The notes under the pieces were generated by a model. That model was not told where the DNA came from. It did no database searches and worked only from the letters and a program-made list of their open reading frames with translations. Below, in pieces: positions 25,204 to 37,258 of a stretch of 64,000 bases of DNA. How positions within the stretch are numbered: the stretch's first letter is position 1; every line of letters starts with the position of its first letter. The position numbers and the translations under genes are program-made. Source of the stretch: Wolfiporia cocos (lineage: Eukaryota; Basidiomycota; Agaricomycetes; Polyporales; Phaeolaceae); contig JACCLO010000003.1 in the NCBI GenBank assembly GCA_029448655.1, forward strand, positions 744,001-808,000. The letters are read 5' to 3'.

Positions 25204-25719
25204 CATGTGTACCATAATATGTGAGTGTTAACACTACTGGATGGGAGAATACACAACAGCATGTCAGTCAGCAAAACTAGTGATAATATGAGGACAACCT
25301 GTGTGTGCCAAGCATTGCCCAAGACAATAGCAGTACTTCATTGTATCATAAATCAGAAGGTTTTTGGTTGTTACTATTCATGTCAGCTTCTGTCTGATGT
25401 GTTTACCCTAATAGCCAGTGGTATATACATGATGCAGACCCACTCTAGGGGGTCTTAAATACTTTGGTTTTATTGTAAATTGGTCAGTCATGGTTCCCTA
25501 CCTTGGAGTAACCACATTATAAGTGCTATTCTACGATAAATTCGGGACCGGTCCAGGACCGGTCCTGCAAAATCTGACCACTCAGAAGGACCGGGACCAG
25601 TACCGTGTCAGGACCAGGACTGGACCGGACCGTTGAATCGGTCCTAGTCAGTCCGGTCCTGGTCCGGTCCTTGGTCTTTAGCGGTCCTTGAGACCGGACC
25701 TCACAACACTAATCACGAT

Positions 25720-26239
25720 GATTCATCTGGGAGCCTCGAACCTCAAGCTGTTCAACGAAGTGTGATCGGAATTTGTGTGTGTGGGATGCATACATTAGGC
25801 TATCCCTCGACCTGTCGGGAACGCATAAGAGTTGAGGGGAAATCGTCACAATCAATCAATTCGAGGCGGACCATGTGCACGAGCCTCGATATAGCACTAT
25901 TTAAATATATATAAACGCGCGCCGGTTATAGGCGCGTCTCAGATGAACAATTCATTATGACGAGACGCATTGCCATCTAAGATCTGAGGCATGCCTGAGG
26001 ACTTAACAACATGGACACGTTCGGCTAACACAATTCGCGTTCTCATGAACGCCATACGAGAAGGATATATACTGTTACATACATATACATATAACTGCCC
26101 CCTAAGTCAGCATCCTGCATTCAACACTCACATCCGGAATATACAGCATTAAATAAGGCATAGAAACTTACAAAACATCATCAAAGGTGATGAACAGACC
26201 CACACACCCCGGACGACATAATCCCATAACACCAGAAAA
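25720..26239. other. Spacer, no gene seen
   Basis: AT-rich spacer downstream of DUF6534 copy E. No motif or repeat was recognised. Confidence 0.4.
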
Positions 26240-27851
26240 TCAAGCAATGGAAATGGAATTACGCCATACACACCGCTCATTGTCACATTTCGTGAAATTC
26301 TTCCGGCTCGGCTCCAGGTCTTCCTTATGAGCGACATCACTTCTTACCACCGGCTCCACATCATTTTGGTTCAGCGGAGTGTCACTATTTTCAGTGTCGT
26401 TGGCAGTGACAGCAGAAGGGAGCAGCATTGAGCGTCCGCCGAACTCGAGCGGTGACGCTGGCGCACTCCGCCTGCCTCCAAGGCGCGAGAGTTCTAGGAC
26501 ATGTTGGTCGTGATTACGGACATAGTTGCGGCTATTGAGGTTTGTGAGGAACGTGTTTGAATATCTGTATGTGTCGGCAGCTGTGAGTAAGTAACATACT
26601 ATATCATGAAAGTGCGAGGCATACAGCTTAGTCAAGATGATGGCGCTAAGAGATATGTTGATCAATCAACAGCAGGACTTGAGCTGAGGATACATACGGT
26701 GTTTCATATACTAGGGTCCTATGTAGCTGCCAAAACGTTAGTCATAAAACATTAGCACTCGACAAGACGCAGTCCACGTACAGAACCACAAAATGCAAGG
26801 ACAATTACTAGGATGGATATGCCAGCTTTTGATGTGGTTATGAGCTTTCTCGAAGGATAGCAGACCAACGTACCCGTCAATGCACCAGTTTCCACAACCA
26901 TCCGCACCAAACGATCAATCAGAGCGTCTGTGCTCGCAATGCCTGACTTTCTCCTCAATAGCTAGACTGCGTCAACGAAATTTCCTTGGAGACGGTCGAC
27001 AGCCTACCAATATCACCATGGAGAGCGCAATAAGTACATCCGCAGCGGCTGCGCATGAAAGCCATATCTAGAAAAGATTAGATGGGATTCTCAGTGAAAA
27101 TGCCTGATCTTACAGTAGCAGCGTTCTTCGAGGCGCCCTGCATGCCCGCGGCGATCCTCGCTTCTCTTTCCTGCTTGGCTATCTAGTTGACTGCAAGCTG
27201 ATTAAACGTGCATCTACGTACCAAAACACCAGAGACTACTGATGCCACTAACTGAGCCAATGCCAGCTAAGCAGTGAAATCCCATCACACGCGAGAGTCA
27301 GATACGAATATGGCCTGTTTCCAGAGACTGCACACGCACCACTATGATGATACTTGCTAAAATGCGAGACCTGGAGAGCTGATAGATCCGCCAGGCAAAG
27401 AATGATTCTACTGTAGATGCAATTACACCACACATGATGGAAAGGGCAAACCATGCGTTATGGACCTCAACGAGAGAGAGGATGTTGCCATAGCTATAGA
27501 CGTAGATTTGCATGCCGCCCGCGGTAACTAGTCCGGTCTGAACACATTCAAAGGTGAACATGCCATACACTGCGGCTAGATGTAAGTGGCAGGCGCAAAT
27601 ACTTAAGCAGTACTGCTGTACCTATGCATTTGAGCGGCAGTTGGTCTTTTGGAAATTGGTCTTGGTAAAAATCTGGAGCACGTCTGAGTAGCTATATATA
27701 TTGATGGTGTACACTCACAAATTTGCAGGTTCAATAACCCAAGGAGTGCCCAGTTAAAACATATTCCGAGGAACTGGTCAGTGAGTACCATCGCTGTTAG
27801 TACATCTGCTCGTCGTATGCGATCGGCTGTACCTGTGGTCCTGCGCTGCAT
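26240..27851 (-). CDS. DUF6534 multi-pass membrane protein, copy E (intact-looking)
   Basis: This is a predicted seven-helix membrane protein of unknown function. All expected exons join in phase through GT-AG introns. ATG at 27851 leads into LTDQFLGICFNWALLGLLNLQI, then FYQDQFPKDQLPLKCI, then VYGMFTFECVQTGLVTAGG with HNAWFALSIMCG and FFAWRIYQLSRSRILAS. LALAQLVASVVSGVL and a short charged exon follow, then WLSCAAAADVLIALSMVIL, LIDRLVRMVVETGALTG, AGISILVIVLAFCGS, LHRTLVYETP and finally NTFLTNLNSRNYVRNH. A hydrophilic tail ends at 26240. The exon layout matches copy A, including the small LHRTLVYETP exon, so the two are ancient duplicates in opposite orientation. An alternative in-frame start lies at 27944. 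This is the best candidate for the functional member of the cluster. Confidence 0.8.
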
Positions 27852-29523
27852 GTTCGATTCAGCACCGAATTGCATTCTCGTTATCGGGGTGAGGACGCAC
27901 AGCAATGGAACTGATACAACCATAGCTATAGAACGATGAAGCAAAAGTGGTGCATTGCAGAGCTAGTGTTATATCGCATTCGAAACCTATAAGAGTCTCG
28001 TAGTCAGTATCATGATTCATTACAATGACCTATCTGTCATACAAGACACAGCGTTCACAGGCAGAACTATAAAACCACCTAGTGATCCGTCTTAAATGTG
28101 CCATTGGTGAATCAGGAAAGAATGTTATATAAAGTGCGTCAGTGTTCCGATCGTCGCGCCTGATGATGAATAAGCTTTCAGAGACTAGAGTAACACATAA
28201 GTTAGGTGATATAAATGATCTAGAGCCACTCACCGGTGGCCAGTGGCATAGACGTCCACGGGGTGTCTAATGCAGAATATTGACTCCAATGTTAGATTGC
28301 CACCATAGCCTCGACCATCGGCCTGACCAGATTCGAGCATCCCATTGACAGACCCACTCAGATGAACCGTTGCATTGTGCTTCTTCCCCCGCCGCGCGCT
28401 CAGCAGTTACGAGTGCGAGATCGCACGTGCGTACGAGGTCGCCGGGTCGTCCGTCGAGGCGATCGCGTTCATCATCCCGCGCAAGGTATGCTTCTCCTTT
28501 CTCACTTGAGGCTGAATCGTTAATGTCCCACACGATCTGCATGGACTTTGAAACCCCACCTGAGTCTCTAAAGCTAGTGGGTGAGTCTTCAAGCTTCAAG
28601 CGTCAATGACCAGGCGCTTCAGCGACGCCCCGGCCTTGAAGCTTTGACAGAGCGCGGTGGCGGCTAGGGCGGAGTAACGATGCTAAGTAATAGGTAATTT
28701 GCCTCGTGGCGCTCGGTACGGTGGGGGCGTCGTGTGCAAATATAAAAACAAGATCGGATCTGCAGAAATATGGCATGTTGATCGCGATCGGATGTCTTAG
28801 ATTTGCATCTTTGCTATGAAATATCTGCGTGTCCGAGTTTTCTACTGGAAAATCGGGTGCCCATCTACTTCGAATACATGAATCAAGCTCGTTCGTGCAG
28901 GGCCGACTAGGCCGACGCGCGACGCGCGACGCGCTAGCACGAGGCTATTGGTCGTCAGCGCTTGTGCTTCAACATGACATGTTTGCCTTGAACAGTTGAC
29001 CGAAAGTCATATGTCTACTCAGATGAATTTCAGTTAAGGGCCGAATCTCTAGATGCCTTTGCCTCTGTAGACTTGTTGCTGTGCAAGGCATTGCTGAGCC
29101 GGCACTCGAATGCGAGAGACGCTGAAGTGATTATGACGCAGAACCCGTGTTTTCCTTGCTCATCTCGTATTTCCATGGAATACCCATCACGAAAGATCGA
29201 TGAATACCACAGTTCAAATTTGTAGCAGCGAGCACTACACGTCGTCACTACTACCCCATTCTGAGTGAGCAAGATCGCCGAGACGCAGGATAGAGAGAAT
29301 AGCGAACTCTTACACGTATCGAGTTGCGTGGGGGCATCCACTAACGCGCTTGCTCAATAAGACACCAGGGGGAAAGGGACTGTCTTGGATTCCACTTAAT
29401 GCGAGTCACCGACACGAGAACGCTTCGCCTTCGTAGGCGCATCAGCCGCCTCAGATCCACGCTTCGACCTCGTGCTTCTCTAGTAGTATGTGAAGGAAGT
29501 GAACTGATCCACCGTCTTTCCCT
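27852..29523. other. Intergenic with unassigned open frames
   Basis: A minus-strand frame at 28267-28599 (110 codons, hydrophilic) and one at 29030-29341 (103 codons) have no family signature. A GACGCGC triplet repeat occurs near 28916-28933. Nothing else was recognised between copy E and the FunK1 gene. Confidence 0.35.
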
Positions 29524-31113
29524 CTACCCAATCCCCCTGTTGAGTGCGTTGATAAGGAGTGTGATCAGGTCCTGGTGCCCGGAAAACGGGTCGCGTGTCG
29601 GGAGGGCTCCTTCGGGGCTGCCTGGTCTAGGTGTGTCCTTGCCCGTGTTAGGCGGGTTGGACTTTCTGAAATGCTTGGCGATGGTCGAGATTTTTTTTAC
29701 CAATTTTCCTCTGCAGCTCGGCAGCATCGAAGGCACTGAGCTCAGGAGCAGCCGCACGGTAACGATCTTGATACATGTCGGCAAGTCCTGTAAGTACCAC
29801 CAATATCACGACCATTATCGTCCCAGCGCTCGTCAGCCGTATTGTGAATGCGGCTCTCTAGTTGAACTGAGTTAAGGTTATGGTCATGGAACCGAAGTGC
29901 GAGCCAATAAATGATGTGAATGAACGACTCAAGGTCGTCAGAGACGTCATGTCGCTTGGAAGGGTACCTGAGCAGCGCGGCCGACATGAACTGCCAAGTT
30001 CCCTGGAGAGACCGTTGTGACATGCTCGCAGATAGCAGATATTATACACTTACTGAGCGCGTCGCCTGAGTAGGCCCACTCTCCAGCTCTTTTCTATACT
30101 TGCACAGATCCCAGTAGATCAAAAACGCGCGATGGATCTTGTTTCCTTCATCATCCTTAAGAGGATCGGGGTCGAACACGATGTTGTCGACACTAACGGC
30201 ACGATGCAGTATACCTGCTTTCGTCCATGCCTCACCGTGTGCTATGCATAATGTTCAACCGAAGCTATCCACGGAGTGCATCTGCATATTAACTCACCTT
30301 CTACAGCTTGCTGAAGGAATTTTAACCAAGTAGACTGCTTCCTTTAACGGTTGATCGACCTCCAGTACGATGAGGCGATAATGAATGCGCTTCTGCAGCC
30401 CTGCGTTGCATTCCTGAGATCTTGTCGTCTGGACAGAGTCGTCGCAAACGTCTCCGCCACTGAGGGGAGTGGCAATGTGGTGCACGTCATGCTTCCAGAG
30501 ATGCAAATAAATGTCGTGTTCGGCATGAGCTTTCTCAGATCGCCAACTGTCTTTGAGGAACACTAGGCGGCACTTGAGCATGTCGCAGGCGACATACCCT
30601 CTCGTGCTGCGCCCCGTAGCGGAATCGCTGGTGAGTCGTGGTTTTCCGATGAAGTATCGCGCTACGACGCAATTGAGCAAGGCGATCCGGAGGGGATCGA
30701 CGCAGCGGATACTGTGGGGGCCTCAACGCGCAGACTGGAGGGCTGGTATGTGTAAGTACAGGCGAGCACACAGGGATACGTACGTGGGTGCTCCAAAGGG
30801 TAAGCCTCTGGAGCAGATGTCGCGCCCCCGGTATCAGTGTAACTACGTACAGCTGAGTATGTACTAGCGTCTCACAGGTGCCTGGTGTAGAGTATACTAG
30901 GGCGGCAGAATGAATAAGATAGGAAAAGTATATACCGAGCTTGCTAGTGCGCCGACTGCCCCTGACACGCCGCGGCGGCGTCCCGCCGCTCCCGAAACGC
31001 AACATGAAGAACGTGCGGACCTGTTTTGAGTCTCGGTAACAGGGTCTGCGACAGGGGCAGCCGATGAGCTGGCGCTGAATCTTCTGACTGCTCGCTAGTG
31101 GGAGGAGTGACAA
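29524..31113 (-). pseudogene. FunK1-type fungal protein kinase lacking catalytic aspartates
   Basis: This is recognisable as the basidiomycete FunK1 kinase-like family. The N-lobe ARYFIGKPRLTSDSATGRSTRG with VFLKDSWR and HIATPLSGGDV lies at 30680-30440. The catalytic-loop region LHRAVSVDNIVFD lies near 30200, the activation segment FLIYWDLCKYRKELESG near 30115, and GTWQFMSAALLRYP with DDLESFIHIIYWLALR at about 30020-29920. A C-terminal part LADMYQDRYRAAAPELSAF lies near 29785-29725. In FunK1 proteins I know these positions as LHRD and IDWD. Here the HRD Asp codon is GCC (30198-30200) and the second Asp is TAC (30114-30116). Exon borders and the start are uncertain. It is either a pseudokinase or a decaying gene. 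Confidence 0.65.
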
Positions 31114-31647
31114 GAGGCGCAGATCACCTGACCGTGGCGTGACGCGTTTTCAGTTAATGGTCCCGCGGCCGGTCAACGTTTCAACAGCTGCGTTGCCTCC
31201 GAAGTCTCCTACAGATCTAGAGATAGGCCTGGACAACGGAATGTCGTAGCTAGCTAATCTTCTGCGCCTGTCAGGTTGGCCCTTCGCTTTCGAACTATAC
31301 GCCCATGGCGGCTGGTATGGAATATCTGTCGTCCGTCAGAGACAAGAACGCTCGACGCACAGGTACATGAAATTCCTAGTCTCATCTCACGTCTTCAAGC
31401 TTCAAGACGCGCATATGATCCATGCATTTCCGTGGATCGTTCAACTACTTGGTTTGATACCCTGATACCTTGTGCTTGCTTCAGAACTGGTCAGAAACCC
31501 AACGCCTGGACCGAGTCGAATAGGCCAGCCGCCTACTCGGTCTTAGACGCTGACCTGCAGCGTGCAGTCCTGCTTTACTGGATTATGCTGGTATAGCGCA
31601 AGCTACTCGCATCCACGCCCACCGAAACAGCGAAGTGGTGGTGCGGA

Positions 31648-32983
31648 ATGGCTGTAACAGGATCAACATCCATCGGGCGCATCATCAACTTCTGGCGTCC
31701 AAATTCACCTAGGAAATCCTCTTTCTCTAGCCGCACGTCTAGTTCTTGGCTACGCGAATGGCCTCCGACTACATCTACCTCGACACAGGCTTTTCGCGGC
31801 TCTCGCCCTGCTCTTGCGCTTGCACCCCGATATGGCGCTGTAGACAGCATTCCAGACTCAGACCCAGCCAATACAACCCCCTCTGGCCACACTTCCGCCG
31901 CAACCTATCTCGTCTCGCTCGGCGCTGTGCTCTCCTGCGTGCTCTGTGCCCTCGTCTTCGTGTTTGTCTTCAAGATGCGCAGCCGCCGGCGCGTACGCGC
32001 GCTCCAGGCTGAGTCTGCACTAGCAGGAGAGCCCGACTCTGGGGAGAAGTCTGCCCGACTGCAGTCTCTCAACGGAAGCGAGACGACTCTCACGGAGCCG
32101 AACCAGAGCCAGCTGAGCACCAACTTGAAGCGTTCGTCGGCGACGCCGAGGAGCTCGCGCTTCTCGACCGTCAGGACAATCGACCACCCGCGCGCATGCG
32201 CATGTCCGCAGTGCCTCAGTCGGCTGCGCGGGGCCAACTATCGTATACCCGGCATTCCCATCCCAGCGCAGTTCGAGACGCCCCCGCCGTCGACGCTCAC
32301 GCGCACCACAAGCACCGGGGGCGGGAGCGGGTCCTCGCCGCGTTCGGAATCGGGCACGCGCCGGGCGTCGTTCCCGCACGTGTACAGCCCGCATACACCC
32401 AGCCCGCTCGTGGACGAGAACGCGTACCGGCACGCAAGCATCTTCTCCGAGCCGAGCCCGCCGCTTCCGCCCACAGAGCACGAGTGGCAGCTCACGCACG
32501 GCACAGGCATGTCTACGGCAACGGTGAGCACGCTCAGCCCCGCGAGTCTCGCGCAGGACTCGCCGCTCTCGAGCCTGAGCACGTCACTCGCACGCGAGAT
32601 GTCGGTGTTGCCCGAGACTCCGCCCGCGCTGGAGAGGGAACGGGGCGCGCGCGTCTCCCTGACAAGCGGTTTTGCGTCGATCGATGACGTCGACGTGGTT
32701 GCGGGCGAGATGGAGACTATGTCGCTGGAGGTGCGGATTCGAGCCTGTGGAAAATGTTGAACAGCGCTGACAGAATGTATAGCTGAAACTGAGCAAGCCC
32801 GTGGAGAAGGACCTTGCGAGCTCGAACGTGTGGCTGTCCGATGCCGATTGGGTTTACTCCGAAGAAGCAGCGCCGGCACTCACACTCATGAACGGTACCT
32901 CTAGCGACTTTGACGTCAAGATGGATGTCGTGCCGCTCTCGACTCCTGCACCCGACCCGGATGCTAGTCTGTGCTTGACCTGA
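31648..32983 (+). CDS. Single-pass membrane protein with serine-rich cytoplasmic tail
   Basis: Two exons (31648-32730 and 32783-32983) are joined by a 52 bp intron (GTGCGG to TATAG) in phase 0, giving 427 aa. Residues 1-85 are S/T/P-rich. Residues about 86-110 are a strong membrane helix (YLVSLGAVLSCVLCALVFVF) followed by RSRRR, suggesting an extracellular N-terminus and a cytoplasmic tail. The tail contains CACPQCLSRLRG and proline/serine-rich runs and ends in an acidic segment encoded by exon 2. No family was recognised. There may be an upstream exon carrying a signal peptide, since the N-terminus shows none. The GC-rich antisense frames here are shadows. Confidence 0.65.
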
Positions 32984-33352
32984 AATTTCTCATATACTTA
33001 TCCCTATTTGTGACACGTGCATTGAGGAGTGCGGGGTTTCATCTGCTTGACTCTCTTCATTCGTGGCGTGCATAATATTTGTGTACCAATCGCTTAATCA
33101 TTGCCACATTCAACTCTGACCTCGCCTGAGAGGGCGACTCATTACAATACTGATGAGTTATGTGGATCTTGAACGCAAGCAAAAGGGATAAACTTGGGTT
33201 CAGCTTGAGATTCACCCATGCACACAAAAGAAATGAGCCCTCAGAAGAATTCGCTTGTTCGTCAATGTCGTATACTAACATACACCTGATGTACCACTAC
33301 CACGATCATGATAGCAGGAGTGAGAGGGGAAGAGAGGCGATGAGACAACGGC

Positions 33353-34547
33353 TTAGTCGAGCATGTCGAGGAGCATCTCGCGACGGTTGTTGTTCTTCCA
33401 CGACTCGTATGCATCGTACCCATCCTTCGCCACATCGAAGAGCGTGCCAAACGAGATGGCGTCGGAGCCGGTGTCACGACGGTTGTTCTTCCAGCTCTCG
33501 TATGCGTTGTGGATGTCGCTGGCGGCGTTAGCACCGTCGCCGACGATCTTGAGACCATCGTCGATGTCGTTAACCCAGCTGCGGCGGTGGTTGTTCTTCC
33601 AGCTCTCGTACGCGTTGTGGATATCCGAAACCGCGTTCGCGCCGTCGCCGACGATCTTGAGACCGCCGTCGATGTCGCTCACCCAGCTGCGGCGGTTGTT
33701 GTTCTTCCACGACTCGTACGCGTCGTAGCCGTCCTTCGCCACATCGAAAAGCGTGCCAAACGAAATGGCACCAGAGCCAGTGTCGCGACGGTGGTTGCTC
33801 TTCCAGCTCTCGTACGCGTTGTGGATGTCCGAAACCGCGTTCGCGCCATCGCCGACAATCTTGAGACCGCCGTCGATGTCGTTCACCCAGCTGCGGCGGT
33901 GGTTGTTCTTCCAGCTCTCGTACGCATTGTGGACATCCGAGACCGCGTTCGCGCCGTCGCCGACGATCTTGATGCCCTCGTCGATGTCGTTGAACCAGTT
34001 TGTGCGCCGGTGGTTCTGCGTGAAGCTGTCGTACGCGTCCTTGACACCCTCGTACGCGTCGTACGCGTCCTTGCCGATGTTGAACACCGACCCGAGCGAG
34101 ATGGCGTCGCTCCCGTCGTCGCGCGCAGCGTGTGTGTGTGCGTGCTGCTGCGCGTGCTGGGCGCGGTGCTTGCTCCCGTGCCGGTGGGAGGCCATCCCGC
34201 TGCGAGGGTGGCTCTTTTGGTGGCCCTTGCGGTGCGCAGCCTTGTGTGCGTGCGCGTGTGCGTGGTGCACGGCGCTCAGCTCCCGCGCGAGGATGTCGAG
34301 GTCGCTGCGAGAGATGAGTGAGCGGAAACAGCAGACATGTGACAGTATGACGTGCATACCGCCTGCTGATTGCGTGCATCGGAGCGGAGTGTGCGGGGAA
34401 GTGGGACTCGCCGGAGATGTGCCATGCAGGGCTGTTTTGAATGCGTCAGCGAATGTAATGGGTCGGCATGATTGAACGGGGGACTCACGCAGCGAGCGCC
34501 GGGGCGGCGGCAAGGGCAGCAACAGCGAGGACAGCAGTGGAGCGCAT
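33353..34547 (-). CDS. Secreted Kex2-type repeat protein (candidate peptide precursor)
   Basis: Two exons (34547-34489 and 34304-33353) give 336 aa. Exon 1 encodes a clear signal peptide, MRSTAVLAVAALAAAPALA. The next ~60 residues are His-rich (HAHAHAHK, HRHGSKHRAQHAQQHAH). The remainder is seven repeats, each ending in a dibasic NHRR or NNRR. Four are type 1 (about 35-37 aa; WVNDID, KIVGDGANAV, HNAYESWK). Three are type 2 (about 32-40 aa; GSDAISFG, LFDVAKDGYDAYESWK). The order is 2-1-1-2-1-1-2, followed by a short tail EMLLDMLD. Regular RR spacing in a secreted protein is the pattern of fungal Kex2-processed repeat proteins, whose units are cut in the Golgi and released. No neighbouring modifying enzyme is evident. 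The unspliced 432-codon frame starting upstream is less likely. Confidence 0.75.
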
Positions 34548-35988
34548 CGTGATCGTGATAGATAGTTAAGGAAGGGTCGTAAAAGGTGTGTGTAGGTAGA
34601 AAACGAGAAGGTCGTGACGAAGAAAAAGCGAAGAGAAACGAAACAAGTCAAGCTATGATGATCATGTTAGAATGTGCCGCAGAAACGACAATGGGGTCGA
34701 GAAACTCACTATCCAGTACCTGAACTTGGAGAAGCTTGGCTCGGTCAGATCAACTGAGGGGCTGGAGAACCAGAGCCATCTGGAGGACGCATTTATACGG
34801 CTCTGACTCGTGAAGCGCCTGCATGGATAACTTATTTGTGAATGCGGGTGCACTGCGTTGCAGTTCTGGCCGCATGTAGTCTGATGGTGATCGCGCTGTG
34901 CATTGCCTCTTCATGACATATGATCATCCCTGGATGGTGGCGCTACGACGCGGTCTGCGACTGCAAACCCAAGGGTGCTAGCCCGCTGATGGCCTTTGAC
35001 AGATGACGCTAGTAGAGACGAGGACTGATGTACCCTGTCTAAGACACTCTCGATCACCAGGAATGTCTCAGCCACAGAAGTACTCAGGAGTACCTGTGTG
35101 AAATGTTAGATCATGGTTGAAGCCGCACGCGGTATGGCCGGCAGTGTCGAATCGTGGTCTTCGCCACCATTCGCCCTCGAACCACAGCCAACGCATACCA
35201 CAACGCAAGGACAGTCAATACCGCATGGCCGTCGACTTGTTGATGGAGATTGATGAGAATGACGGGTTTGCTGGCACAAGCTGCCATCAGCCAAGCTGAT
35301 TGACGGCACCGCGGGCGTGCCGATGGAAACGGCGAGCTGCTGCACATGGCCTAGATATCGGACTCCGCTGGTGGAGTGAATCAGCAATCTAGGCTGTATG
35401 TTTCATGGGTTGCTGTGCCACACAGCCTCAGGACGCCTGCCGACGACAGAGAAACCGACTCGTCAATGTTGAACTCGTGCAAAGGGGCCAAGTAATATCC
35501 ACATACAATACACCCTCACTTAAGTGCGTGCATCTATCGAGGATGAGGCAATGGCACTGGCAGAGGATGTGGCGGTAGTAACAAGCTGACGCTTACCCGC
35601 TAACCGAGATCACGATGTGATCTGCGAGCGATCAATTCGCGATCATTTTTTCATGGTGTCCTCCAGCTTCCTAGTACGTCCTTCGCATGTCAGTCAACTT
35701 CAAACCATCAGCTATTTACTCATGAATGGTGCTCGCAACATGGTCCATTCACTGCATACCCCTCGCACCCCGAGTTTGGGATGCAGTTGTAGCCTAGACA
35801 CGGATTATGTAATATTGAGACGCGTCGGTCTGAATCGGAAGATCCAGCCCCCGATCGACTCGAACCAACCGCTTCCTCGGTCATGACAGTCCGCCGCCAT
35901 CTACGCCCGTTCGCCCTCCTCCTACTCTATGCCCAGCTAGTATACCCTATGGTCCCCCAGCTTAGTCTCTAAAATATTCCTATTCCTA
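34548..35988. other. Divergent intergenic region
   Basis: This lies between two divergently transcribed secreted-protein genes (33353-34547 minus, 35989-37258 plus). It holds only short open frames; none shows a motif. It should contain both promoters, but I identify no specific element. Confidence 0.4.
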
Positions 35989-37258
35989 ATGCACATTGTC
36001 GCTCCTTTGTTTGGTCTCATCCTCGCCGCGACTTGCGTGCACGCGAGTCACTCGCATTTTGAGATTATGCGTCGGCATGGGCAGCACGCGCGCCTCGCGC
36101 GCCGCGCGCACTCGCCAAACGGGCGGTGTGGCGTGAAGTCTGCAATCAAGGTGCATGATCTAATTCCCTGCATGGTATTGGCTGTTTACAAAGGCGTACA
36201 GGCGAACAATGCAAGCCAGGCACCGTCGAACGTAACTGTCTCATCTGTCAACCTGAAGTCGAGCAACCAATCTCTCCCATCGCCACTTCTCGGTCTGATT
36301 GATGTCGAGTCGACCTGTGGACCCACCGGTGCTACGAGTATGTCGTCCCTCCATCGTCCTTCATATATGAACCTGGCCTAATCGTCACCGACCCTTCAGG
36401 GGACGTTACTCCTACGAGCGGACCGAACGGCAACATCGACTGGCTCAACTGCGGCGTCAGTGACGGCGGCTGGAGTCCACCGTACGTCACCCTCAAGGAC
36501 ATCATTACGCAGGACCTCGCAAGCGCACTGCAAATTCCCGGAAGCCCGTTCACTGCGTGCGCTCCCTATGTTGCGCTATTTGAGCTGTATGCTGGGCAGC
36601 ATGGGAGTGAGTATGCATAATGTCCCAGTATGCAGTCGATCAGCAGAATGCTGACTATGGCGCGGATATGCAGTTCCTGCAATCCTCGTCGCAGCGATCG
36701 CGATGCAGGAAAGCACCTGTAACGCGCAGACCATCGGCGGCGCAGGCGAGCAGGGCCTCATGCAGCTCACGCAGGACAAGTGTGACGGTGCGCCCAACGG
36801 AGACTGCAAGGATCCCGTGCGTGCTACATCCCCCATCCCATTCAGCACTGGACGCCACTTACATCTTCTTCAGGATTATAATATTCGTACTGGAGTAGAG
36901 TTCTTCAGCGCGACACTGCAGAACAACGGTGGAAGCCTCCTGCTCACCATTGGAAACTACAACGGCTGGCCGTTGGGCATGACCTTCGTGCGTTATCTTT
37001 TTCTCGTACCAATCTCATGCTAACATTATATACAGGGGTCAGCGACCGCTGCAGCGAATGGACCGTGTTGTCGCTGCCAGAACAATCTGGACTAGTGCGT
37101 TTTCTTACTTCACATACTACTTGATCTGATAATCCTTCGATCATGCTGGTGACAATAGCTTGCACCAGCTCCTCAACGGATGGCTGCAAGGCATCAACCC
37201 ATATACACACAATCCGCGGATCGGCAAGTACTTCAACCTCGACCGGTGTAAAGCATGA
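35989..37258 (+). CDS. Secreted lysozyme-like / GH23-type lytic enzyme
   Basis: Six exons (35989-36337, 36400-36606, 36674-36816, 36874-36987, 37036-37094, 37159-37258) join in phase to 323 aa ending at TGA 37256. The N-terminus MHIVAPLFGLILAATCVHA is a signal peptide. After a His/Arg-rich pro-like stretch (RRHGQHARLARR, possible Kex2 site) comes GPTGAT, then NIDWLNCGV. The catalytic domain follows: AILVAAIAMQESTCNAQ supplies the SLT-type catalytic Glu (ES), GEQGLMQLT matches the GLMQ motif, and NYNGW the third motif. Cysteines (CDGAPNGDCKD, CCRC) suggest disulfides for extracellular use. A role in cleaving peptidoglycan or a similar glycan outside the cell is inferred from the family. Confidence 0.85.

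Larger units (their letters stand above)
22878..25711. mobile_element. hAT-like DNA transposon, non-autonomous, with nested insertion
   Basis: Terminal inverted repeats begin TAGTGTTGTGAGGTCCGGT at 22878 and end in the complement at 25711. The flanks are a perfect 8 bp duplication ATCACGAT (22870-22877 and 25712-25719). The 8 bp duplication and a TAGTG-type end are hAT hallmarks. Subterminal DNA on both sides (22890-23050 and 25545-25695) is packed with GGTCC/GGACC and GGACCGGTCC palindromes, resembling transposase-binding arrays. Subtracting the nested 1838 bp insertion leaves about 1 kb with no transposase. A second piece of the same family, without the nested insertion, lies at 62495-62901. 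Confidence 0.85.

Noticed and set aside
28907..28935. CRISPR-like or satellite repeat at the GACGCGC triplet
   Set aside because: Only about three 9-10 bp units without spacers; a short local duplication.
32238..32879. 213-codon minus-strand frame and other antisense frames
   Set aside because: Shadow of the membrane-protein gene on the plus strand; no start context or motif.
33509..34475. Two long plus-strand frames (270 and 240 codons) with regular repeats
   Set aside because: They mirror the repeat structure of the minus-strand Kex2-type repeat gene, which has a signal peptide and clean splice sites.
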